Below are positions 16,763 through 22,984 of a stretch of 22,984 nucleotides of DNA, piece by piece. This stretch comes from an uncultured Bacilli bacterium. GTDB taxonomy: Bacteria; Bacillota_I; Bacilli_A; RF39; UBA660. The notes beneath the pieces were generated by a model. The model saw nothing but the letters and a program-made list of their open reading frames with translations, had not been told where the DNA came from and did no database searches. The first letter of the stretch is position 1, and each line of letters opens with the position of its first letter. The stretch lies in assembly GCA_944332105.1 (NCBI GenBank), contig CALVJI010000011.1, forward strand, positions 1 through 22,984, in the 5' to 3' direction. The translations under genes were made by a program, and so were the position numbers.

Positions 16763-17451
16763 TTCTTCACCTCTATTACTTTCATATTCGTGTAACTCTC
16801 TTTTAAAACCTCATCCGGATAATACGTATCAAAAAATTCGCCAACAAACGTAACTGCTGGATAACCGTTATGTCGCAAAATCTGCCGAAATAAAGCACCC
16901 CAAGAAATAGTAAAATCAAGAACTAAAAGCACAATTAAGATCCGTGTTAAAATCGTTCCGAACTTCACGGGCAAAGCCTCGATAACTTTAGAGATATTCG
17001 GATATAAAATTTTCACTAACACCAAGGCTAGTAATCCCCATACAAAAGCAAAAGGAATCGTAGTTCGCCCGTTGATATTTAAAAATTCATTTGTATAATC
17101 CCACGAAACAGTCCCCAAGAAAGTCTCTTGTAAAAAACTAATTAAATATTCAAACCCACCACCTAATAAAGCGCCTAGGAAAATAATTTGCCAATCAGGT
17201 CTTTTCTTTCGCCCTAAAACCCAAATTAACAACACAGCTCCCATGCCATAGATAGGTGAAATCGGCCCATAAATTACTCCGCGTCTTAGCTGCCAAACCA
17301 ATTCATGATGATAATTATAATGAATAAACATATTTAAAATTTGCTCGTAATAAGCGCCAAAAATACAGCCAAATAAAAATATCCAAAATAGTTTATAAAA
17401 GCACATACCTTGAGCAAACTTAGGTTTTGTTTCTGTCACATCTTTTGTCAT
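16759..17451 (-). CDS. CmpB-like putative ABC-transporter-type membrane protein
   Basis: 230 residues with about five to six membrane helices. The segment FGAYYEQIL, then QLRRGVIYGPISPIYGMGAV is the signature of the family annotated as putative ABC transporter permease type IV (CmpB). No ATPase partner is in the window, so a transport role rests only on the family name. A glycosyltransferase follows with an ATGA overlap, which points to a shared role in envelope glycan or lipid handling. It is the first gene of the operon, 25 bases after a strong promoter, with GGAAGTG before the ATG. Confidence 0.85.
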   Translation of the reverse strand: MTKDVTETKPKFAQGMCFYKLFWIFLFGCIFGAYYEQILNMFIHYNYHHELVWQLRRGVIYGPISPIYGMGAVLLIWVLGRKKRPDWQIIFLGALLGGGFEYLISFLQETFLGTVSWDYTNEFLNINGRTTIPFAFVWGLLALVLVKILYPNISKVIEALPVKFGTILTRILIVLLVLDFTISWGALFRQILRHNGYPAVTFVGEFFDTYYPDEVLKESYTNMKVIEVKK

Positions 17452-17474
17452 ATCACACTTCCAAATCTATTCTC

Positions 17475-17503
17475 ATTTTACCATAGCCTATTTTAAATGA
17501 CAA
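17475..17503 (-). promoter_or_regulatory. Extended -10 promoter for the cmpB-like/GT2/asnS operon
   Basis: On the minus strand TTGTCA (17503 to 17498) lies 17 bases from TAAAAT (17480 to 17475), and TGG just before the -10 gives the extended TGn element. Both hexamers match the sigma-A consensus at five of six positions. It sits 23 bases upstream of the start codon, downstream of dtd. Confidence 0.8.
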
Positions 17504-17539
17504 GTAGAGGAATTCTTACATTTTTGCAAGAAAAAGGAC

Positions 17540-17974
17540 CTACATTTCTAATAAAATCGTTGTCGGCCCCATATTCGTTAAAGAAACTTCCATGTGAGAA
17601 CCGAAAATGCCGGTCTCTACAGGAATAGATTTTTGTAATTCTTCATTAAATCTTTCGTAAAGCTTAATCGCTTCCTCACCTCGTAAAGCATGCATATAAC
17701 TTGGTCGATTGCCCTTAGAAGTATCCGCATACAAAGTAAATTGACTAATCGATAAAATACTCCCCTGAACATCTAAAACACTTTTATTCATCACACCATT
17801 CTCATCTGGAAAAATGCGTAACTTTAAAACCTTCTCTACCATTTTCAGCAATTTTTTTTCATCATCACCCTCGGTAAAACCAACAAGCAGGCAAAGTCCA
17901 TGATCAATGCATCCCACAATATTACCTTGCACACGAACTTCTGCATGACTACAACGTTGCACTAAGACTTTCAT
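17540..17974 (-). CDS. dtd: D-aminoacyl-tRNA deacylase
   Basis: 144 residues, the standard Dtd length. Opens MKVLVQRCSHAEVRV; the active-site SQFTLYAD is at 77-84 and the glycine/cis-proline motif reads NMGPTT (134-139), a small variant of the usual NxGPVT. Dtd hydrolyses D-aminoacyl-tRNA, and glycyl-tRNA mischarged on tRNA-Ala, recycling tRNA in the cytoplasm. It overlaps rel by 4 bases (ATGA) and is the last gene of comN-like - MBL - rel - dtd; rel-dtd adjacency is the classic Bacillus arrangement. No clear terminator hairpin follows. Confidence 0.96.
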   Translation of the reverse strand: MKVLVQRCSHAEVRVQGNIVGCIDHGLCLLVGFTEGDDEKKLLKMVEKVLKLRIFPDENGVMNKSVLDVQGSILSISQFTLYADTSKGNRPSYMHALRGEEAIKLYERFNEELQKSIPVETGIFGSHMEVSLTNMGPTTILLEM

Positions 17975-20109
17975 ATCCGTTCCACCTTCTTTACAAACTT
18001 ATACGAATACAAACTATTCATAAAGTCTTCCAATTGCGCTTTATTTGCTACTTTCAAAGTAATCATATAAATTGTATCCAAGTGATCGCTTTTAGTTTTT
18101 ACACCATCGACATACACTTTCTTACTCGTTGCTTTACTGATAATATCTAATAAATAATTTTTACTAGCATCTGTCGTAATCGCGATCGTTACTAAAAAAG
18201 TAGATTGTACAGCCGGATTCCATTCCACTAAAATAAAGCGATTCTCTTTATCTTTTACATTGACACAATTTTTCTTATGAACAGTGACTCCTTCTCCTTT
18301 AGTAACATAGCCAACGATTTCATCACCGTAAACTGGGTGACAACACTTAGCCAAATTAACCAAAATACCTTCTTGATTGTCAACCAAAACCTCGCCCTTA
18401 GCCGTCTTCTTTGGACTGCGATTATTAGAAGCTAAAACTTTTTCTAATAAAATATCTTCAACATTTTTCTTATCTTCGGTTGTTAAACTAATAATATAGG
18501 AAGCTGTATATCGTAAAGACCCAATAGAAAAATAGATATCATCTAAATTTTCCAATTTCAAATCTTCACAAATCTTCTTAATATTTTCAGCAGTCAAAAC
18601 CTGATCAAAAGCCATTTTTCTTTTGCGCAACTCATTCGTTAAAATTGTCTTACCTTTTTCCGTGTATACATCTTTATCTTGCTTACTAAAATAAGCTTTT
18701 ATTTTATTCTTCGCATGCGAAGTTTTGACAAAATTTAGCCACTCCTTACTAGGTGTTGCCGTTGGACTTGTCCGAATTTTTACAATATCATTATTGTGAA
18801 GTTCATAGTTTAAAGGCACACTTGTACCATTAACGAGTGCCTGCACGGTTTTATCACCAACATCTGAGTGAATTCGATACGCAAAATCAAGAGGAGTAGA
18901 TCCTTTAGGTAACTCTAAGACATCGCCTTTCGGTGTAAAAACATAGACGCTTTCATTTAAAAATTCACTTTGCACATCCTTAGCAAATTCAATATCACTT
19001 AAAGAATCTGTTGATTCAATTAAATTTCGCAAGATTTCCAACCGCTGTTCCATTACATTTTTCATATAATGCTTTTCTTTATAAGCAAAATGAGACGCCA
19101 CACCTTTCTCCGCAAACTCATCCATTTCATAAGTTCGCACTTGAATTTCATAAGGATGTCCATCCGCCCCAAAAACTCCAGTATGCAAGCTTTGATACAT
19201 ATTCGCTTTTGGCATGGCAATATAGTCTTTAAACCTTCCAGGAATTGGCCGATATTTCGCATGAATAAGGCCGATAGTTAAATAGCATTCACTGATTTTT
19301 TCAACGATAACCCGCAAAGCTAAAATATCATAAATATTTTCCCATTTCTTCCCATTATTTAACTTATTATAGATACTATAAACACTCTTAACCCGACTCT
19401 TGATTTTAAACGAAATGTTTTGTTCCATTAACATTTCTGAGATATCTTCAACCATATCCTCTAAACTATCATGTAATTCATTTTCTGAAGCATTTAAGCG
19501 TTCTAAAATATCCTGATACACATCTGGTTTACTATATTTAAGGCACAAATCTTCCATCTCACCTTTAATTTTATACATGCCAAGACGATGGGCGATCGGA
19601 ATTAATACGGTCATGGTCTCATGAACCTTTCGTTTTAAAGCTTCCTTATCTAAAGCGTCAGCCGTCCGTAAATTATGTAAACGGTCAGCTAATTTTAAAA
19701 ATAAAACCCGTGCATCTTCACTCATACCAACCAGTATCTTGCGCAAATTCAAAGCCGCATGTTCAGAGTCATCCGTTAACTCCAACCGATTTAACCGCGA
19801 GATAACTTGCACGATATCCGCGACCTCTTCACCAAATAAACTTTCAATTTCTTCTTTGGTAACTCCTGCATGATTAATCGTCTCATGAAGTAACGCAGCA
19901 ATAATTGTCGTACTATCCACGTCTAAATCAAGTAAAATTAAAGCTACGCCTAAAGGATGAGTCATATATTCCGTTTTATTAAGACGCATTCTTCCCTGAT
20001 GTTTTTCACAAGCAAAAGAATAAGCTTCTTCAATTTTTTTTATTTCATCATGACTATACAAAACCTCACATTTTTGTATAAGCTCTCTAAACATACTTTC
20101 CTTATTCAA
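17971..20109 (-). CDS. rel: RelA/SpoT-type (p)ppGpp synthetase with degenerate hydrolase site
   Basis: 712 residues from the preferred TTG at 20109 (GAGGTG 6 bases upstream; the GTG at 20118 is itself in that ribosome site). Domains: HD hydrolase (about 1-180), synthetase (about 200-340), TGS (about 385-447), then a zinc-finger-type segment (CCHPVYGDEIVGYVTKGEG and a later NC) and ACT. The synthetase is intact, with RFKD (292-295, the RxKD type of bifunctional enzymes), NMYQSLHT and EIQVRT. The hydrolase signature is not: where Rel enzymes have HDxxED, this protein reads H75-E76-T-I-N79-H80. H51 (MTHP) and D142 (KLADRLHNLR) remain. It makes (p)ppGpp from ATP and GTP/GDP on starved ribosomes; hydrolysis may be lost. 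Fused into the operon by ATGA overlap with dtd. Confidence 0.95.
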   Translation of the reverse strand: MNKESMFRELIQKCEVLYSHDEIKKIEEAYSFACEKHQGRMRLNKTEYMTHPLGVALILLDLDVDSTTIIAALLHETINHAGVTKEEIESLFGEEVADIVQVISRLNRLELTDDSEHAALNLRKILVGMSEDARVLFLKLADRLHNLRTADALDKEALKRKVHETMTVLIPIAHRLGMYKIKGEMEDLCLKYSKPDVYQDILERLNASENELHDSLEDMVEDISEMLMEQNISFKIKSRVKSVYSIYNKLNNGKKWENIYDILALRVIVEKISECYLTIGLIHAKYRPIPGRFKDYIAMPKANMYQSLHTGVFGADGHPYEIQVRTYEMDEFAEKGVASHFAYKEKHYMKNVMEQRLEILRNLIESTDSLSDIEFAKDVQSEFLNESVYVFTPKGDVLELPKGSTPLDFAYRIHSDVGDKTVQALVNGTSVPLNYELHNNDIVKIRTSPTATPSKEWLNFVKTSHAKNKIKAYFSKQDKDVYTEKGKTILTNELRKRKMAFDQVLTAENIKKICEDLKLENLDDIYFSIGSLRYTASYIISLTTEDKKNVEDILLEKVLASNNRSPKKTAKGEVLVDNQEGILVNLAKCCHPVYGDEIVGYVTKGEGVTVHKKNCVNVKDKENRFILVEWNPAVQSTFLVTIAITTDASKNYLLDIISKATSKKVYVDGVKTKSDHLDTIYMITLKVANKAQLEDFMNSLYSYKFVKKVERI

Positions 20110-20122
20110 AGTTATCACCTCA

Positions 20123-20752
20123 TTATTTTTTTATAAAAATTTTACAAGCAATTTCTGGATCTAATCTTTTTTTAAAAATCTCTGCATCTTTAACAGAACC
20201 TACAACATAACCATAATGAGTAGGAATAGCTAATTTAGGTTTAATTAAATTTACTAAATTCGCCGCTTCAATACAATCCATCGTATAAGTGCCACCTACT
20301 GGTACGAAGGCCACATCACACTTCACTTCTTTTGCTTCCTTAGTAACATCTGTATCACCTGCAATATAATAAATGACTTTATCTAAAGTTACCAAATAAG
20401 AAACCCAGCCCATTTCCTTTCGATGATTTTTTTTATGCAAATTATAGGCTGGCAAAGTACTAAATTCAATATTTTTAAAAACATAATCTTGATTAGGTTT
20501 AACAATAACAATATATTCCTCACTAATACCTACTGAAAGTAATTCTTCCGCTATATCTTTCGGTGTAATAATGACCGTATTATCTTTCTTTGCTTCCAAA
20601 ATAGCTAGTAACGAAAAATGATCAAAATGAGAATGTGTAATAAAAATGTAATCTGCATCATGTTTAGCTTCGATTTCTAAAGGATCAAAATAAAGAATTT
20701 TACTGCCCGCGATGCGAATACTGTTTTGAATGTTAACTGTAATTGGTTCCAT
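20123..20752 (-). CDS. Metallo-beta-lactamase-fold hydrolase, UlaG-like
   Basis: 209 residues. THSHFDH (39-45) gives the metal-binding HxHxDH pattern with H40, H42, D44 and H45; IAGDTD supplies the bridging aspartate and PTHYG the C-terminal histidine. This short form, with no extra domain, resembles UlaG/YtnP-like and related cytoplasmic MBL-fold hydrolases acting on phosphodiester, lactone or similar bonds; the substrate is not predictable. The ATG at 20752 lies inside the end of the upstream comN-like gene (20-base overlap), with GGGGA about five bases upstream. It is placed between comN and rel; no functional link to (p)ppGpp is known to me. Confidence 0.88.
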   Translation of the reverse strand: MEPITVNIQNSIRIAGSKILYFDPLEIEAKHDADYIFITHSHFDHFSLLAILEAKKDNTVIITPKDIAEELLSVGISEEYIVIVKPNQDYVFKNIEFSTLPAYNLHKKNHRKEMGWVSYLVTLDKVIYYIAGDTDVTKEAKEVKCDVAFVPVGGTYTMDCIEAANLVNLIKPKLAIPTHYGYVVGSVKDAEIFKKRLDPEIACKIFIKK

Positions 20753-20999
20753 ATTTTCCCCTTTTCTTTGTATAGGTATAAATTGTAAAACTATCCGTAT
20801 TTAAAATATCATCAACCATCTGAGAAAGTGATAGATTCGCTTTCACTGGCCATACATTCTGGCAAAAATACAGCCAAATATATTCTCCTGGAATCGCAAC
20901 CATATGTTCTTTATGCATTTCCCGCTTTTTCACCCGTAAAGCTGGTTTTATACGCTGATACAATTCGGCCAAACTGGAAAACGTCTCCATAATATCCAT
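20733..20999 (-). CDS. comN: ComN-like post-transcriptional regulator
   Basis: 88 residues, close to Bacillus ComN (about 98). The core METFSSLAELYQRIKPALRV and KKREMHKEH, then IWLYFCQN and LSLSQMVDDILNTD matches the family of short post-transcriptional regulators, in which Bacillus ComN promotes comE mRNA accumulation and associates with DivIVA. Start ATG 20999 follows AGGAGG by only 3 bases; a second in-frame ATG at 20990 is 12 bases away, so the exact start is uncertain. First gene of comN-like - MBL - rel - dtd, divergent from the SpoVB-like gene; comN next to spoVB is also the Bacillus arrangement. No competence genes are in the window, so its target here is unknown. Confidence 0.8.
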   Translation of the reverse strand: MDIMETFSSLAELYQRIKPALRVKKREMHKEHMVAIPGEYIWLYFCQNVWPVKANLSLSQMVDDILNTDSFTIYTYTKKRGKYGTNYS

Positions 21000-21045
21000 T
21001 ATCCTCCTTTTTTTCTTCTAGAAAAAAATCTTCCTCATAAACTAT

Positions 21046-21074
21046 ATTATAACGTATTATCGCAGAATAGGAAA
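21046..21074 (-). promoter_or_regulatory. Candidate promoter for the comN-like/rel/dtd operon
   Basis: A perfect -10 TATAAT (21051 to 21046) faces the comN-like gene, with a poor -35 TTTCCT 17 bases upstream (21074 to 21069). It lies about 47 bases from the start codon, in the 83-base gap shared with the divergent flippase gene. The -10 is the only good part. Confidence 0.4.
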
Positions 21075-21082
21075 GATGAATA

Positions 21083-22390
21083 TTGAAAAAAGACACTTTT
21101 AAAACGTCAATCTTAATCTTGCTTATTGGTGGCTTAATTACCAAAATTCTAGGTTTTGTAATTCGCGTCTTATATACTAGAACCATCGGCGATGAAGGCA
21201 TCAATTTATATACGATTGTCACTCCAACATACAGTTTATTTATTACGTTAGCTACCTTTGCTTTACCCGTAAGCATTTCAAAAATCGTCAGTGAAAATAC
21301 CACCCGCAGTAAAAAAATATTTTTTTCCACAGTTTTCTTTATTCTTCTTTTTAACACAGTTATTCTACTTTTTCTCTTAGCAACCGCGCCCGTCATTGCA
21401 ACCTATTTATTAAAACAACCCGAAGTCATCCCTCTTTTATACGCGATGGCCTTCACTTTACCCTTTATTAGTATCACCTCTATTTTAAAAGGCTATTTTC
21501 TAGGCCGCTTACAAGTCGCTCCTAACACAATTTCAAATATTTTTGAACAAACAGTTCGCATTCTTTACTTATGTTTCTTATTACCCATTTTAGTAGAGAA
21601 AAGTGTATTATTAGGTGTTGTTTCCTACATTCTTTTTAATATTGTCACCGAAACCGTAAGTATTTTTGTTTTCTGGTGCTTCCTTCCTAAAAAAATTCAT
21701 TTAACCAAACAAGACTTAAAACCAGATAAAAACATCGTTTCCCGTGTTCTTTCGATCAGCGTGCCCTCAGTTTCCAGTAGATTAATTGGCAATATTGCTT
21801 TTTTCTTTGAGCCGATCTTACTTACAAATATTTTATTATACTGTGGCTACTCAAACGCCTACATCCTAGAAGAGTATGCCTCATACAATGCCTATGCCAT
21901 CGGTCTTTTAACCATGCCTTCGTTCTTCATCTCAGCCATTTGTCAAATTTTAATTCCCGAAATGAGTAAATACCACGCCATCCACCAAGACGATATGGTC
22001 AAAAGAAGATTAAAACAAGCCCTATCCTATTCTTTCATAATCGGTTTATCATTTTCTTTTCTCTTCTTTTTCTTGTGCGATCCAATTTTAGAAATCATCT
22101 ACCATACAAATCGCGGCAGCGAATACATTTTCACACTCGCACCTTTCTTTGTATTATTTTACTTAGAAGCACCTCTATCGAGTGCCTTACAAGCGTTAGA
22201 CAAAGCTGGCGCCTCCATGCGAATCACCTTAGAAGGTAGCATTTTAAAACTCGTTATCATGGCTCTTCTATCCTTTTGTAAAATTGGCATCTACTCTTTA
22301 ATTTTCAGTGAAATCATAAACATTTTCTTCGTTGTTTTCCAAAATGCTCGCGAAGTAAAAAAGACCCTTAAGCATTCACTCTCGGTCTAA
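21083..22390 (+). CDS. SpoVB/MurJ-type MOP-superfamily lipid flippase
   Basis: 435 residues with about 12 hydrophobic helices. The N-terminus (TSILILLIGGLITKILGFVI, then RVLYTRTIGDEGINLYTIV) is the SpoVB-like opening of the polysaccharide-biosynthesis MOP transporters, which flip lipid-linked glycan precursors across the membrane. Bacillus SpoVB is about 518 residues and has two more helices, so this is a short form; the reading frame shows no break. Start is TTG 21083 with AGGAAAG upstream; the nearby ATG at 21076 is in another frame and stops within nine codons. Divergent from the comN-like operon, and its last 23 bases overlap a convergent minus-strand gene. Whether it flips a peptidoglycan precursor or another glycan is not visible. 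Confidence 0.9.
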   Translation: MKKDTFKTSILILLIGGLITKILGFVIRVLYTRTIGDEGINLYTIVTPTYSLFITLATFALPVSISKIVSENTTRSKKIFFSTVFFILLFNTVILLFLLATAPVIATYLLKQPEVIPLLYAMAFTLPFISITSILKGYFLGRLQVAPNTISNIFEQTVRILYLCFLLPILVEKSVLLGVVSYILFNIVTETVSIFVFWCFLPKKIHLTKQDLKPDKNIVSRVLSISVPSVSSRLIGNIAFFFEPILLTNILLYCGYSNAYILEEYASYNAYAIGLLTMPSFFISAICQILIPEMSKYHAIHQDDMVKRRLKQALSYSFIIGLSFSFLFFFLCDPILEIIYHTNRGSEYIFTLAPFFVLFYLEAPLSSALQALDKAGASMRITLEGSILKLVIMALLSFCKIGIYSLIFSEIINIFFVVFQNAREVKKTLKHSLSV

Positions 22391-22808
22391 ATAAAATAGA
22401 ATCATCTTTAACAATCATTTCTAAATAAGTATTTGTTCGTTTATTTTCGTAATAAAAAGAACCATTTTCATCTTTGGCCATTTTCCCCTCTAGAGAATTC
22501 AAAGTAACATATTGCTTCTCTAAAGCATCCGTAAGTAAAATCGACACATCTTTATAATGAATATAAATTTGATCAATACCCTCGTAATAAATGGCATGTG
22601 AAGAAACGGTTGTGCGATATGTCGTTTGAGGTCTTGTCTCTAAAGAAAAAGACAGAAAAAAATCGTCATCCTCACGATTTTCAAACCGATCGATTCGCTG
22701 TACTGTATACAAATACTGATTGAGTCCTACTACATCTAAAACTAAGAGTAAAAAAAGACTAATAAAAAGTAACCAAAAAGTTTTTTTCCATTGTTTTATT
22801 TTCCGCAT
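22368..22808 (-). CDS. Uncharacterised protein with an N-terminal membrane anchor
   Basis: 146 residues. Start is ATG 22808 (MRKIKQWKKTFWLLF) because AAGGA lies 6 bases upstream; the ATG at 22814 would overlap that site. One hydrophobic segment (about 12-30: LLFISLFLLLVLDVVG) after a basic head suggests a signal anchor, with the remaining 115 residues outside the cell. These are beta-rich (TTYRTTVSSHAIYY, YIHYKDVSILL, FYYENKRTNTYLEMIV) and unrecognised. No catalytic motif is seen. The 3' end overlaps the flippase gene by 23 bases in convergent orientation. TATAAT at 22835-22830 lies upstream. Confidence 0.75.
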   Translation of the reverse strand: MRKIKQWKKTFWLLFISLFLLLVLDVVGLNQYLYTVQRIDRFENREDDDFFLSFSLETRPQTTYRTTVSSHAIYYEGIDQIYIHYKDVSILLTDALEKQYVTLNSLEGKMAKDENGSFYYENKRTNTYLEMIVKDDSILFRPRVNA

Positions 22809-22829
22809 AGTCATTCCTTCTTTAACCGT

Positions 22830-22858
22830 ATTATATCATTGGGCGTTTAAAAACTAAA
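22830..22858 (-). promoter_or_regulatory. Candidate promoter for the anchored protein gene
   Basis: Perfect minus-strand -10 TATAAT (22835 to 22830), 21 bases before the start codon. The matching -35 position 17 bases upstream reads TTTAGT, only three of six. The distance to the gene and the -10 quality make it plausible. Confidence 0.5.
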
Positions 22859-22880
22859 GAGAAAAATACATTTTAAAAGA

Positions 22881-22909
22881 TTGAATTTTTAGCCGTACTA
22901 TGCTAAACT
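22881..22909 (+). promoter_or_regulatory. Plus-strand promoter at the right edge
   Basis: TTGAAT (22881-22886), 17-base spacer, and TAAACT (22904-22909) preceded by TGC, an extended -10. Transcription would start near 22916 and meet a strong terminator about 60 bases later. Four of six matches in each hexamer plus the TGn element make it credible. Confidence 0.5.
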
Positions 22910-22935
22910 CCTGAGTTTGACAGTTTTAGAAGGAC

Positions 22936-22983
22936 AAAATCTCCCCATCCCTTATTTTATAAGGGTTTGGAGAGATTTTTTTT
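22936..22983 (+). terminator. Strong intrinsic terminator or attenuator at the right edge
   Basis: A long hairpin: outer arms AAAATCTC and GAGATTTT, inner arms CCCTTA and TAAGGG around a TTTTA loop, with small internal mismatches, followed by eight Ts. No plus-strand gene ends nearby, since the upstream neighbour is on the minus strand. It therefore terminates a short transcript from the promoter just upstream, either a leader RNA of a gene beyond the window or a small RNA. Confidence 0.8.
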
Positions 22984-22984
22984 G

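Noticed and set aside
17510..17535. Hairpin TTCTTGCA with TGTAAGAA after dtd as a terminator
   Set aside because: An 8-bp stem with one G-U pair forms, but no U-tract follows on the minus strand.
20911..21396. A 161-codon minus-strand frame overlapping the comN-like gene and the flippase gene
   Set aside because: It lies antisense to a clear SpoVB-like sequence and out of frame with the comN-like gene, which has its own ribosome site. The product has no recognisable domain.
22917..22984. Open frame from TTG 22917 through the terminator hairpin
   Set aside because: No ribosome site, and the DNA is better explained by the hairpin and its T-run.

Overview
The window reads as chromosome from a low-GC, AT-rich member of the Bacillota, probably an uncultured gut Bacilli lineage (RF39/Erysipelotrichales-like). 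This placement is an inference from gene content and family resemblance only. TGA is a genuine stop in at least three genes (the ends at 13904, 16759 and 17971) and tryptophan is TGG, so the code is standard and not the mycoplasma code. Strong AGGAGG-type ribosome sites and short ATGA overlaps support compact operons, nearly all on the minus strand.

Left third (1-7848): an accessory polymorphic-toxin locus, visibly more AT-rich than the rest. Transcribed right to left, it has a 475-residue protein with a phage tail-collar/baseplate (gp10-like) C-terminus, then a 2,037-residue RHS/YD-repeat protein ending in a GIY-YIG-like nuclease domain, then an overlapping gene cut by the left edge that is the likely immunity gene. 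None of the three has a signal peptide, and no sheath, tube or secretion genes are visible. The pairing of a tail-fibre-like protein with an RHS nuclease toxin is the most unusual thing here.

Middle (8100-13560): a small secreted, membrane-anchored cadherin-like protein, then a minus-strand operon lepA - multi-HTH protein of unknown function - hemW. A histidine phosphatase gene lies upstream of lepA, separated by a hairpin terminator whose loop holds the lepA -35 box. A small XRE regulator is transcribed divergently from the phosphatase across a shared promoter region.

13900-17500: an operon reading right to left from a good extended -10 promoter: CmpB-like membrane protein, family 2 membrane glycosyltransferase, asnS and a 76-residue protein. 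It ends in a bidirectional terminator shared with the XRE gene.

17540-22810: comN-like regulator, metallo-beta-lactamase-fold hydrolase, rel and dtd form a tight operon, and a SpoVB-like flippase gene runs divergently. rel-dtd, lepA-hemW and comN/spoVB are neighbourhoods also known from Bacillus. The Rel protein keeps its synthetase motifs but has lost the HDxxED hydrolase signature. A short anchored protein converges on spoVB. The right edge has a plus-strand promoter followed about 60 bases later by a strong intrinsic terminator, which looks like an attenuated leader or a small RNA.
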